Assembly: GCA_021795135.1 (NCBI GenBank)
Contig: JAJYPT010000027.1
Span: 1 to 13,523 of the forward strand
Reading direction: 5' to 3'
From: Actinomycetes bacterium
Lineage (GTDB): Bacteria > Actinomycetota > Acidimicrobiia > Acidimicrobiales > JAJYPT01
DNA length: 13,523 bases
Positions 7,448-13,523 of the stretch are shown here, piece by piece (within the stretch, counting starts at the first letter, position 1; each line of letters opens with the position of its first letter). The notes beneath the pieces were generated by a model. The model was not told where the DNA came from, did no database searches, and saw nothing but the letters and a program-made list of their open reading frames with translations. The translations under genes and the position numbers were made by a program.

Positions 7448-7492
7448 AAGAAATATTTTGGAACTCAACTGCACTTATTGAAGGAGCAAGAG

Positions 7493-7645
7493 TTGACTAA
7501 ATATAGCCCTAAGGCAAATAAGCGTTTTAGAAGAAGTTGTCAAGAGTTAGAAGAATTAGAAAATTCTATTGTCTTTAGACCGTCTACAAATTTAGACACA
7601 AGCAATTATGCTTATCAAATAGAAGAGATTTTTCCATTTGAATAG
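7493..7645 (+). CDS. 50-residue protein of unknown function
   Basis: I do not recognise this protein. It begins at TTG (7493) with AAGGAG at 7481-7486, 6 nt upstream, one of the best-placed ribosome-binding sites in the window. It ends at TAG (7643-7645), and a strong terminator starts 18 nt later. The N-terminal third is very basic (MTKYSPKANKRFRRS), the middle is a short acidic helix (CQELEELEN), and the end is acidic and aromatic (YAYQIEEIFPFE). It has no signal peptide or membrane span, so it is probably cytoplasmic; the basic head could contact nucleic acid, which is speculation. It is easily missed because it is short and starts with TTG. Promoter, leader, gene and terminator together make a complete unit of about 330 nt between the lipoprotein gene and regulator B. 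Confidence 0.72.
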   Translation: MTKYSPKANKRFRRSCQELEELENSIVFRPSTNLDTSNYAYQIEEIFPFE

Positions 7646-7663
7646 TAAATATTGTTCTAAAAC

Positions 7664-7718
7664 AACGAGGTTTATTATATGGAATCTATATTTTTAAAAA
7701 CTAAGCCTCGTTTTTTTT
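7664..7718 (+). terminator. strong intrinsic terminator after the small protein gene
   Basis: AACGAGG (7664-7670) pairs with CCTCGTT (7706-7712), extended by TTTA/TAAG with one G-U pair to an 11-bp stem. Eight T (7711-7718) follow, overlapping its base. A second small stem can form in the 31-nt loop. Read on the minus strand, the T-rich TTGTTTT after the stem means it could also stop transcription from regulator B, whose gene ends at 7755. Confidence 0.88.
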
Positions 7719-7754
7719 GATAATTGTATTTTTAGATTAATCAGTCTGAAAAGT

Positions 7755-8732
7755 TTAGTCTTTCAGGGTAAGGGTTTTGAATTTTTTGATAGCTTCTTGT
7801 CGATTCTCAACTTCTAATTTTCTAACTATGTTAGAAATGTGAACCCTAATTGTTCCTTGGGATAAGTAAAGTTGAGTTGCGATTTCTTTGTCCGACAGGC
7901 CCTGGGCCATAGATTGTAGAATTTCTCGTTCTCTTTTTGTTAAAGATTCATCTGGGGTATTAGATGAAAGAGTTGCTACCAGTCTTTTTCCAAGTTCTTG
8001 ACCAACTCCTGGACGACCACAGGCTAGGTTGAGTAAAACTTCTAAATCATCTGCTTCTAAGTTTTCGTTTGAAAACCCCGCGTTATTTAAAAGTTCTGTT
8101 ACTGCTTGTCTCAAAGATGCGGCTATACGTTCTTTTTCTAATAGAGCAGCATTGCGAGCTGACTCATTGGAGCGTAATGCAAAAGCAAATCCTAAAAAAG
8201 TACTTGAAATTGCTACGACTAAGAGTATGACGTTGTATCTAGGATGTAGCCCGAAATGGATAACCCTTACATACATACGTCCTGCTACTCCAATAGCCAA
8301 AAGGATAGTCGCAATAAATGCTCCCTTTTTGCCCCACTTTAAAGTTATTTCAAATCCAAGCAAGGGGAACAATAATATTCCAGGACTAGCTGGTGTCCAT
8401 CCAAGAAGAATGAGGATTCCTGTAGCGCATATTCCATCAGCTACAGCTGCCCAAGTTGAAACTTGATTCAGTTTTTCTTTAGTAGTAGCTACTTGCATGA
8501 ATCTGTTGACCACAATACTAATTACTCCAAATAAAAGCCCTATCAAAACAACGAGGCTTGGAGACAGAGATGGAGTTATAACGCTCAAGATTACGATACC
8601 AAATCCAACTAGAGCTCTAGGTATCAAAAGTAAATGCTCAAAGCGTTGTTCTGTTGCAATCGAAGCCATTTCGACTGCTGAATAACTCCCTGCTGGAGTG
8701 CTGGGAGAAGTTAGTCCAATAGGATGTGACAT
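7755..8732 (-). CDS. membrane-bound LuxR/NarL-type transcriptional regulator (regulator B)
   Basis: This 325-residue protein has six likely membrane spans (about 36-54, 59-77, 94-111, 116-132, 136-152 and 167-186) and then a cytoplasmic helix EKERIAASLRQAVTELL (199-215). A C-terminal LuxR helix-turn-helix follows: SLTKREREILQSMAQGLSDK (263-282), EIATQLYLSQGTIRVHISNI (283-302) and VRKLEV. The 199-211 segment resembles the dimerisation helix of HisKA_3 sensor kinases (RIARELHDxV-like) but has arginine where the phospho-accepting histidine would be, and no ATPase domain follows. I infer a one-component regulator whose membrane part descends from, or resembles, a sensor kinase input. The ATG at 8732 has only a weak GGA nearby. 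It shares general architecture with regulator A but little sequence outside the DNA-binding domain. It is divergent from the envelope cluster starting at 9359. Confidence 0.87.
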   Translation of the reverse strand: MSHPIGLTSPSTPAGSYSAVEMASIATEQRFEHLLLIPRALVGFGIVILSVITPSLSPSLVVLIGLLFGVISIVVNRFMQVATTKEKLNQVSTWAAVADGICATGILILLGWTPASPGILLFPLLGFEITLKWGKKGAFIATILLAIGVAGRMYVRVIHFGLHPRYNVILLVVAISSTFLGFAFALRSNESARNAALLEKERIAASLRQAVTELLNNAGFSNENLEADDLEVLLNLACGRPGVGQELGKRLVATLSSNTPDESLTKREREILQSMAQGLSDKEIATQLYLSQGTIRVHISNIVRKLEVENRQEAIKKFKTLTLKD

Positions 8733-8752
8733 AGTAAGAATCCAGATCTTAA

Positions 8753-8782
8753 ATTAAAAAATTGAGGTACTTTTATTGTTAA
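8753..8782 (-). promoter_or_regulatory. candidate promoter for regulator B
   Basis: On the minus strand TTAACA (8782-8777) and TTTAAT (8758-8753) each match the consensus at five of six positions, with an 18-bp spacer. Transcription would start near 8746 and leave a leader of about 14 nt. The palindrome AAGATATCTT (8785-8794) abuts the -35 box and would be well placed as an operator. Confidence 0.35.
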
Positions 8783-8903
8783 TAAAGATATCTTATTCAC
8801 AACAATACTTTCTCTTGTTAGCTAAATTATAACTTCTTAGAAAATTGGTCAGCTAAAGAAAAATAACCTTCTTTTACTTTTCGCTTTTCTTGTGGGAGGA
8901 CAA

Positions 8904-8948
8904 ATGTTTTTATTCCTGGCAATGTTAGTTTTGTTGACGAGATTTTAG
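8904..8948 (+). CDS. possible 14-residue hydrophobic micro-peptide
   Basis: ATG at 8904 is preceded by GGGAGGA (8894-8900) with GGAGG 4 nt away, a near-ideal Shine-Dalgarno sequence. The frame encodes MFLFLAMLVLLTRF and stops at TAG (8946-8948). The peptide is almost entirely hydrophobic and could insert in the membrane, act as a leader peptide, or be a chance frame. It lies 410 nt before the carboxypeptidase gene, too far for simple leader-peptide attenuation unless transcription runs through. A strong ribosome-binding site with no other gene to serve is the main reason to list it. Confidence 0.25.
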   Translation: MFLFLAMLVLLTRF

Positions 8949-9004
8949 ACGCCTTAGTTCATATTTAGATGGTTTTTGTAATTATTTATAATTATTATTC
9001 TTAA

Positions 9005-9034
9005 ATAGGTTATTTTGTTAGCTGTATAGGTTAT
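9005..9034. repeat. 9-bp direct repeat ATAGGTTAT, 21 bp apart
   Basis: ATAGGTTAT occurs at 9005-9013 and again at 9026-9034, with starts 21 bp apart. The spacing equals that of the repeats upstream of the lipoprotein gene, although the sequence differs. It may be a tandem binding site for a regulator acting on this divergent region. Confidence 0.45.
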
Positions 9035-9049
9035 AGCTCTGACAAACTA

Positions 9050-9061
9050 TTGATTAATCAA
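9050..9061. repeat. 12-bp perfect palindrome TTGATTAATCAA
   Basis: TTGATTAATCAA is identical to its reverse complement over all 12 bases. It lies 16 bp after the direct repeat at 9005-9034. A palindrome of this size is typical of a dimeric regulator site, but AT-rich DNA yields such sequences by chance more readily. Confidence 0.4.
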
Positions 9062-9295
9062 AGATTTAACTAGATTTGTTTATTGTTCTTTGCAAGATTG
9101 AACTATCTTTAGTCTAAAATAAATCACTTGATCTAAGCTCAACTTTTAAGTTTTTAGCTTTTTATATTTTTGATCGTATTTTATCTAAGAGGCTGCCTGT
9201 TTTATTTGGTTAAAATGCCATAAGATAAAAATCGGTTCAAATCATAATGGTCGTTTTGAAAGTTTTTACTACCTAAAATTGAAATTTTTTTTCGA

Positions 9296-9324
9296 TTGCC
9301 ACCAAAAAGGTTCTTATTTAGCTT
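9296..9324 (+). promoter_or_regulatory. candidate promoter for the envelope gene cluster
   Basis: TTGCCA (9296-9301) matches the -35 consensus at five of six positions. TAGCTT (9319-9324) fits the TAnnnT form of a -10 box, and the spacer is exactly 17 bp. Transcription would start near 9331, giving a leader of about 28 nt that contains GAGGA (9350-9354) ahead of the GTG at 9359. Confidence 0.4.
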
Positions 9325-9358
9325 AGTTTGAAATTATCGATTCAAATGTGAGGAAATT

Positions 9359-10564
9359 GTGACAAAAGTTCGTAGTAGTGCAATTGTAGTAGTCCTTGGA
9401 GTAATAGTACTTGTCGTGGTGTTATTTCAGCTATTTGGTCCTATTGCTTCTCCTACTTTATCTAGTACTCAGCCTGTTTCTGCTGATATAGGCGGTTCCA
9501 GCTTGAATTTGCCATGGCCTAGTCATGGAGAGGCAATAGTTGAAGTTCCAGGCGTTGGAACAATGGGTGGTGTGCACATAAATAGGCAAGTGCCTATTGC
9601 AAGTGTGACAAAAATAATGACTGCTTATATAATACTAAAAGATCATCCACTGACTTCAAATTCTCCTTCTGGACCAAATCTCACAGTTACTCCTCAAGAC
9701 GTTGCTTTGTACAATGCAGATGTAGCTACCCAACAATCAGTGCTAAAAGTTGCTGCTGGTGAGACTTTGACAGAGCGTCAAGCTTTAGAGGGTCTTTTGA
9801 TTCCTTCTGCTAACAATATTGCTGTTCTTTTGGCTCGTTGGGATGCTGGTAGTAGGAAAGCTTTTGTAGCAAAAATGAATAGTATGGCCAAATCTTTAGG
9901 TTTGACTCATACTTTTTATGCCGATGTTAGTGGTCTAAATCACCTTACAACTAGTAGTGTGGCAGATCAAACCAAGCTCGCAACTCTTGCTATGAAAATT
10001 CATGCTTTTGCATCTATTGTATCTAAGCCTCAAATCACTCTTCCTGTAGCTGGGTTGATATATAACTATGATTATGCTCTTGGAAAAGACGGAATTATTG
10101 GTATAAAGACAGGTTCAACTGGACATGCTGGGGGATGTTTTGTATTTGATTCTAAAAGAAGAATTGGTGGAAAGCCCGTTTATATAATAGGAGCAGTTTT
10201 TAGCCAAGGAGGGGTTACTCCTTTGCAAGCTGCTTTAAATAAAAGTGAAGCTTTAGTTTCTTCTGCAGCATCTCAAATGCATAGAATTAATTCAATTACA
10301 ACTGGATCCAAACAAGGACAGATCAATGTTCCTTGGAGTCATCCGGTACCTGTAGTTGCAAATTCTTCGACATCTTTTATAACTTGGCCAGGTTTGGTAG
10401 TAAAAAGAACTTTGATAGCTAATAAGAACTTATCCCATGTCTCTAATAATCAAAAAGTAGGAACTCTTAAAATAACAGCTGGAGAACAAGTCAAGACAGT
10501 ATCTTTGGTAGCTAATGGTTCTGTAGGAAGTCCATCATTATCTTGGCGCCTGTTGAATATCTAA
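9359..10564 (+). CDS. D-alanyl-D-alanine carboxypeptidase, serine peptidase family S11
   Basis: This penicillin-binding-protein-type enzyme removes the terminal D-Ala from peptidoglycan stem pentapeptides outside the membrane. All three active-site motifs are present: SVTK (S82 nucleophile, K85), SAN (150-152) and KTG (250-252). One hydrophobic span at about residues 7-30 serves as signal or N-terminal anchor. The C-terminal part (about 320-401) includes NQKVGTLKITAGEQVKTVSL, resembling the beta-rich PBP5 C-terminal domain, but there is no amphipathic C-terminal anchor helix. At 401 residues its length is normal. The start is GTG, with GAGGA at 9350-9354 4 nt upstream. It is first in a four-gene cluster and its end overlaps the next gene by 22 nt. 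Divergent regulator B may control it. Confidence 0.92.
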   Translation: MTKVRSSAIVVVLGVIVLVVVLFQLFGPIASPTLSSTQPVSADIGGSSLNLPWPSHGEAIVEVPGVGTMGGVHINRQVPIASVTKIMTAYIILKDHPLTSNSPSGPNLTVTPQDVALYNADVATQQSVLKVAAGETLTERQALEGLLIPSANNIAVLLARWDAGSRKAFVAKMNSMAKSLGLTHTFYADVSGLNHLTTSSVADQTKLATLAMKIHAFASIVSKPQITLPVAGLIYNYDYALGKDGIIGIKTGSTGHAGGCFVFDSKRRIGGKPVYIIGAVFSQGGVTPLQAALNKSEALVSSAASQMHRINSITTGSKQGQINVPWSHPVPVVANSSTSFITWPGLVVKRTLIANKNLSHVSNNQKVGTLKITAGEQVKTVSLVANGSVGSPSLSWRLLNI

Positions 10565-11031
10565 CCTATGACTTATTTTTGGCTGGGCATCTTTTATCAG
10601 TGTTGATTGGATACGGAAGCATAATTACTACAGGTATATATGCAAATAAAGCTCATAAAGATCTAGATAACTTAGAAGTAGTACAAGATGCTACAAAGCG
10701 CTATTTTAAACCGGGAGTCAATTGGCCGGAGCGAATGATTTTTTTGATACCTGTATTTGGGATTCCTTTGCTGAGTTTAGATGGGGCAAAAAATAACTTA
10801 TTAGATGCATGGGTATTGATAGCTGCTGCAATGTGGATTATTACAGTTTATTTGTCTATTGCCAAATTTTGGCGATCTGAAAAAGCAGTACAAAATATTT
10901 TGCTTCAAAAAGATCAAATAAAATTCCGATCACAATTAGAAGGTCATTTAAAAAGACTATCTTTTCTTTCTATTTGGATTGGGGCAATGGCTTTGATTGG
11001 GGTTTTAGTTATGTTTATAAAGCCAAGTTGA
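10543..11031 (+). CDS. four-span membrane protein, possibly DUF2269-like
   Basis: This 162-residue protein has about four hydrophobic spans: 11-33, 65-82, 88-107 and 138-157. A histidine in the first span (H16 in LAGHLLSVLIGYG), a basic loop between spans three and four, and an ending in FIKPS recall the DUF2269 group of small integral membrane proteins, whose function is unknown. The resemblance is by pattern only. I take TTG at 10543, inside the end of the carboxypeptidase gene, because it gives a complete first span. TTG at 10579 and GTG at 10600 are alternatives but start within that span. No strong ribosome-binding site is visible (AGGA at 10524-10527 is 15 nt away), so translation probably depends on coupling to the overlapping upstream gene. 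The next gene follows after 9 nt. Confidence 0.75.
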   Translation: MAPVEYLTYDLFLAGHLLSVLIGYGSIITTGIYANKAHKDLDNLEVVQDATKRYFKPGVNWPERMIFLIPVFGIPLLSLDGAKNNLLDAWVLIAAAMWIITVYLSIAKFWRSEKAVQNILLQKDQIKFRSQLEGHLKRLSFLSIWIGAMALIGVLVMFIKPS

Positions 11032-11040
11032 TAAATAACT

Positions 11041-12552
11041 ATGTCAATTTACAAACTTGGACAAAAATATTTAATACTTGCTTTGTTAGTATTGATTTTT
11101 TCTTTTGTACTTGTTATTCCAGATGCTTCAGCTAGTCCATTGACTGTAGCGGCTTCTTCTTCTCCTGTGGCCTCTGCTCCTTCAAGTTCTGCAGTAGTTG
11201 CAAGAGGTGGTTTTGAAGCTTATTCTGAACCATCAGGGGTGGCTACCAATCAAGGAGATTTATTAGTAGCCACAGGTGGGGTATCTAATCAACCTGTTTT
11301 GAAGTTTTGGTCATCTCAAGGGGGAAGTAGCTGGCAAGGACCTAATCTTTTATTGCCTGCTGGATATTCTCGTAGTTATGATTCTTCGACTTCTACTTTG
11401 CCAAATGGAAATATTTTAGTTGTAGGTGGAGCAGGCTTTGGGGGTTCTCCGAATTGTCCTACTGCTTCTGGATCAGTATTTTTAGCTAAGTCTTCCAATG
11501 CAGGAGCTAGTTTTAATACCCCTGTTATTGTTGACAATCATCTTCAAGGCGGGGGATTTGATGATCGCCCATTTGTGACAACTTCTTCCAATAACAATGT
11601 TTGGGTAGGATGGTCTCATGGAAGTGCTCAAGATGCTTGTCAGGTAATTGGACATAATGATAAGGTCGAATTTGCTACTTCTCAAAACGCAGGATCTTCA
11701 TTTAGTTCAGTATTTAGTCCAAGTTGGACACTACCTGGTGCTTCTTTTGGCGTTCAAATAGCTGCTTTGAGTCATAACCGTGCTGTTATGTCTTGGGCTC
11801 AATTATTGAATGGACAAGTAAGTGTTGAGATTAGCTTTATATCTATTAGCGGTTCATTTTCTTCTCCAATAACAGTTGCTAGTGCTACTGCAATTCCAAG
11901 AGTTTTGCCAGGTGCATCTTTTTATTCTTTTAGCTTACCTAGCTTGACTACTTTGAATCATCATCGCTTGGCATTGACTTGGCCTCAATGGAATGGAAGT
12001 CAAAGTATTGCAAAAATAGCCATTGGCACTGATGCAGGTACTAATTGGAATTTTTCAACAGTTTCTCCTCCAACGGGATATGACATTTTACTACCAGCAA
12101 TAGCCAATGCGGGAGGCGGTCATTTACGTTTTGTTTATGCTTTACATGGTGCATATGGAAATACCATGAGTTACCAAAGTAGTGATATTGCAGTTTCTCG
12201 ATCTACTGGGATTCAAATAGGATCTCCTGCCCAAATATCGCTTACTTTACCGGGTCCAGGATTTTTTGAGTTGGGAGAATTTTTATTTGTAACAAGGTTT
12301 GGGCATAATCTAAGTACAACTACAGTAGAAGGAGATCCACAGGCTTCATCTTTGCAATTTTACACTTGGCCTACAGTATCTAAAGTAATTCCAACTTCTC
12401 CAACTACAACTACAACTAGTACTAATTTAGTTCCAAATACAAGTACAAGCCATGCTTCCAAAACTCCGTTCTATCTAGTTGTACTAGAAGTTTTAGCAGT
12501 AGTTGTTTTTGTGGGCATAGTAGTTACATGGATTAGAATGAATAAAAACTAA
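11041..12552 (+). CDS. exported, membrane-anchored Asp-box (BNR/sialidase-like) beta-propeller protein
   Basis: A signal peptide (about 1-31, cut after ASA) leads into a secreted domain. Four Asp-box motifs SxxxGxx[WF] are visible: SSQGGSSW (91-98), SSNAGASF (151-158), SQNAGSSF (214-221) and GTDAGTNW (329-336). DDRPFVTTSSNNNVWVGW (174-191) resembles the DRPW-type strand of uncharacterised sialidase-fold proteins. I do not see the N-terminal RIP arginine motif of true sialidases, so glycosidase activity is doubtful and ligand binding is more likely. A Thr/Pro/Ser-rich linker (about 451-474) precedes a C-terminal span (476-497) and a short basic tail, so the protein is held on the outer face of the membrane. 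Two cysteines (139, 200) could form a disulfide. The ribosome-binding site is weak. Sitting 9 nt after the four-span protein gene, the two may be partners. Confidence 0.82.
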   Translation: MSIYKLGQKYLILALLVLIFSFVLVIPDASASPLTVAASSSPVASAPSSSAVVARGGFEAYSEPSGVATNQGDLLVATGGVSNQPVLKFWSSQGGSSWQGPNLLLPAGYSRSYDSSTSTLPNGNILVVGGAGFGGSPNCPTASGSVFLAKSSNAGASFNTPVIVDNHLQGGGFDDRPFVTTSSNNNVWVGWSHGSAQDACQVIGHNDKVEFATSQNAGSSFSSVFSPSWTLPGASFGVQIAALSHNRAVMSWAQLLNGQVSVEISFISISGSFSSPITVASATAIPRVLPGASFYSFSLPSLTTLNHHRLALTWPQWNGSQSIAKIAIGTDAGTNWNFSTVSPPTGYDILLPAIANAGGGHLRFVYALHGAYGNTMSYQSSDIAVSRSTGIQIGSPAQISLTLPGPGFFELGEFLFVTRFGHNLSTTTVEGDPQASSLQFYTWPTVSKVIPTSPTTTTTSTNLVPNTSTSHASKTPFYLVVLEVLAVVVFVGIVVTWIRMNKN

Positions 12553-12637
12553 CTATTAAAAAGTAGCGATTAAAATATTGGCTAAAGTCGTACTAATAAT
12601 ATTAGATACTTTTAAATTATTTATACAAAGGAATTCA

Positions 12638-13348
12638 ATGACACTTATATCTAAAGCAGGAACTGCCCTACAGCGACGAGTGTGGACTAAAAGAGCCCAA
12701 AGTTGGGATCAAGGAGCAGGGGAGAATCCAGGACTTGTACGAGTGGTAAATGAAGTTCTTGAAAAATCACAACCTCAAGGCGGGATGGTTGCTGTAGATT
12801 TAGGATCTGGTTCTGGCCAGCTTTCGATTCCGTTGGCAAAGACGGTAAAGACAGTATATGCAGTAGACATAAGTGCTGCGATGTTGGATTTGTTGCAAAA
12901 AAATGCTACCTCTCAAGGTTTGACAAATATTGAATCCAAAGTAAGTCCTATTGAGGATTTAAAGTTGGAACCTCAAAGTGTAGATTTAGTCGTTTCTAAT
13001 TATTGCTTGCATCATCTGGCTGATTTAGATAAAGAAAAAATTGTGCAACAAAGCTATTCTTGGTTACGCCCTGGGGGAAAACTCGTTATTGGTGACATGA
13101 TGTTTGGTCGGGGAGCAGATTCTCGAGATAGAGAAATTATCAAAAATAAAATTTTGCAATTAGCTGCTAAAGGGCCTGCAGGATGGTGGAGAATTATTAA
13201 AAATGTAGGTCGGTTTGTCTTTAGAATGCAAGAAAGGCCTGTTTCAATGGCTAAATGGGAAGCTATGTTAAAACAAGCCGGATTTAGTGAAGTAAATACT
13301 TATCCTGTCGTTGCTGAAGCAGGCATTATACAAGGTATCAAAAAGTAG
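12638..13348 (+). CDS. class I SAM-dependent methyltransferase
   Basis: The 236-residue protein has a Rossmann methyltransferase fold: motif I VAVDLGSGSGQ (51-61), acidic motif II residue D77 in YAVDISAAML, SPIEDL (103-108), motif IV VDLVVSNYCLHHL (115-127) and LRPGGKLVIGDMM (143-155). It resembles UbiE/Methyltransf_11 enzymes acting on small molecules or lipids; the substrate is not evident. The C-terminal part (about 165-215, rich in W, R and K) may form a membrane-proximal or substrate lid. I chose ATG at 12638 because AAAGGA (12627-12632) lies 5 nt before it. The frame stays open to a TTG at 12578, but those extra 20 residues precede the natural N-terminus and lack a ribosome-binding site. 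It follows the propeller gene by 85 nt and is the last gene before the terminator. Confidence 0.88.
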   Translation: MTLISKAGTALQRRVWTKRAQSWDQGAGENPGLVRVVNEVLEKSQPQGGMVAVDLGSGSGQLSIPLAKTVKTVYAVDISAAMLDLLQKNATSQGLTNIESKVSPIEDLKLEPQSVDLVVSNYCLHHLADLDKEKIVQQSYSWLRPGGKLVIGDMMFGRGADSRDREIIKNKILQLAAKGPAGWWRIIKNVGRFVFRMQERPVSMAKWEAMLKQAGFSEVNTYPVVAEAGIIQGIKK

Positions 13349-13383
13349 CTATATATATAGATAGTAGTTTTTGAAAATAAATT

Positions 13384-13440
13384 AATACAAAATCCTAGTT
13401 GAAGTCTTGACGTAGATAAATAGCTAGGATTTTGTATTTT
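13384..13440 (+). terminator. strong intrinsic terminator after the envelope cluster
   Basis: AATACAAAATCCTAG (13384-13398) and CTAGGATTTTGTATT (13424-13438) are perfect 15-bp complements around a 25-nt loop. The lower stem is A-rich on the left and T-rich on the right (GTATTTT to 13440), so it can act as a terminator in either direction. It closes the 9359-13348 transcription unit. Confidence 0.85.
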
Positions 13441-13472
13441 GTTATCTCAATAGGACATACTGATAAGATAAG

Positions 13473-13500
13473 AAAGCTTCATAGCTTAGAAGTTTTATTT
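13473..13500. repeat. small hairpin with trailing T-rich sequence
   Basis: AAAGCTTC (13473-13480) pairs with GAAGTTTT (13489-13496) through one G-U pair around an 8-nt loop, and ATTT follows. It could be a secondary terminator or part of a feature beyond the window edge. No gene is visible in 13441-13523. Confidence 0.3.
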
Positions 13501-13523
13501 AATCAAAAATGATTTAGATCGGA

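Larger units (their letters stand above)
8733..9358. other. 626-bp divergent intergenic region rich in short repeats
   Basis: This very AT-rich spacer separates regulator B from the D,D-carboxypeptidase gene. It contains a candidate promoter for each, a 10-bp palindrome AAGATATCTT (8785-8794), CTTCTTAG (8833-8840), which is the core of the repeats at 5642-5677, a 14-codon open frame with a strong ribosome-binding site (8904-8948), a 9-bp direct repeat spaced 21 bp (9005-9034) and a 12-bp perfect palindrome (9050-9061). I see no tRNA or known riboswitch. It is much longer than two promoters need. Confidence 0.6.

Noticed and set aside
8029..8466. 145-codon plus-strand frame antisense to regulator B
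   Set aside because: It lies wholly inside the well-supported regulator gene on the other strand and reads as a low-complexity shadow without a recognisable domain.
9232..9245. GGTTCAAATC resembling a tRNA T-loop
   Set aside because: The flanking bases cannot form the five-pair T-stem, and no anticodon arm or acceptor stem can be drawn nearby.
12578..12637. TTG start giving a 20-residue longer methyltransferase
   Set aside because: No ribosome-binding site precedes the TTG, whereas AAAGGA sits 5 nt before the ATG at 12638, where the family-like N-terminus begins.
1..13523. CRISPR array, insertion sequence, prophage or integrase
   Set aside because: I found no regularly spaced repeat set, transposase-like or integrase-like protein, or flanking target duplication; the repeats seen are short pairs in spacers or protein blade repeats.

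Overview
The window is AT-rich bacterial chromosome from an organism I cannot name with certainty. A split glycine decarboxylase (separate GcvPA and GcvPB), a lipoprotein with no sign of an outer-membrane system, an S11 penicillin-binding protein and LuxR-type regulators with multi-span membrane domains fit a monoderm lineage. An AT-rich actinobacterial (Acidimicrobiia-like) or related group is my best guess, at low confidence. Start codons include GTG and TTG, and several genes have clear AGGA/GGAG ribosome-binding sites.

Layout. (1) 53-229: a small two-span membrane protein. (2) 315-4278: a tight gcvT-gcvPA-gcvPB operon of the glycine cleavage system, with no gcvH, lpd or recognisable glycine riboswitch here. 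(3) 4556-5557, minus strand: a membrane-bound LuxR/NarL-type regulator, divergent from (4) 5781-7313: a lipoprotein with a seven-repeat PQQ-type beta-propeller. Their shared 220-bp spacer holds two 21-bp-spaced direct repeats and an inverted repeat centred on a TATAAT box. (5) 7355-7718: a compact unit with a good promoter, a leader hairpin with terminator form, an unrecognised 50-residue protein (TTG start, strong ribosome-binding site) and a strong intrinsic terminator. (6) 7755-8732, minus strand: a second membrane LuxR-type regulator, separated by a 626-bp spacer rich in short repeats from (7) 9359-13348: an envelope gene cluster. It encodes a D,D-carboxypeptidase, a four-span membrane protein ending in KP, an exported and membrane-anchored Asp-box propeller, and a class I methyltransferase, and it ends at a 15-bp perfect terminator stem.

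The recurring arrangement is a six-span membrane regulator with a C-terminal LuxR DNA-binding domain, transcribed away from genes for exported or envelope proteins. This occurs twice within 5 kb. I infer that each regulator may sense a membrane or envelope condition and control its divergent neighbour. The sequence shows the layout and candidate operator-like repeats; it does not prove the regulation. The most unusual local signal is the 7355-7718 unit, where a terminator-like hairpin lies between a promoter and a small protein gene and can form a competing or pseudoknot pairing downstream.
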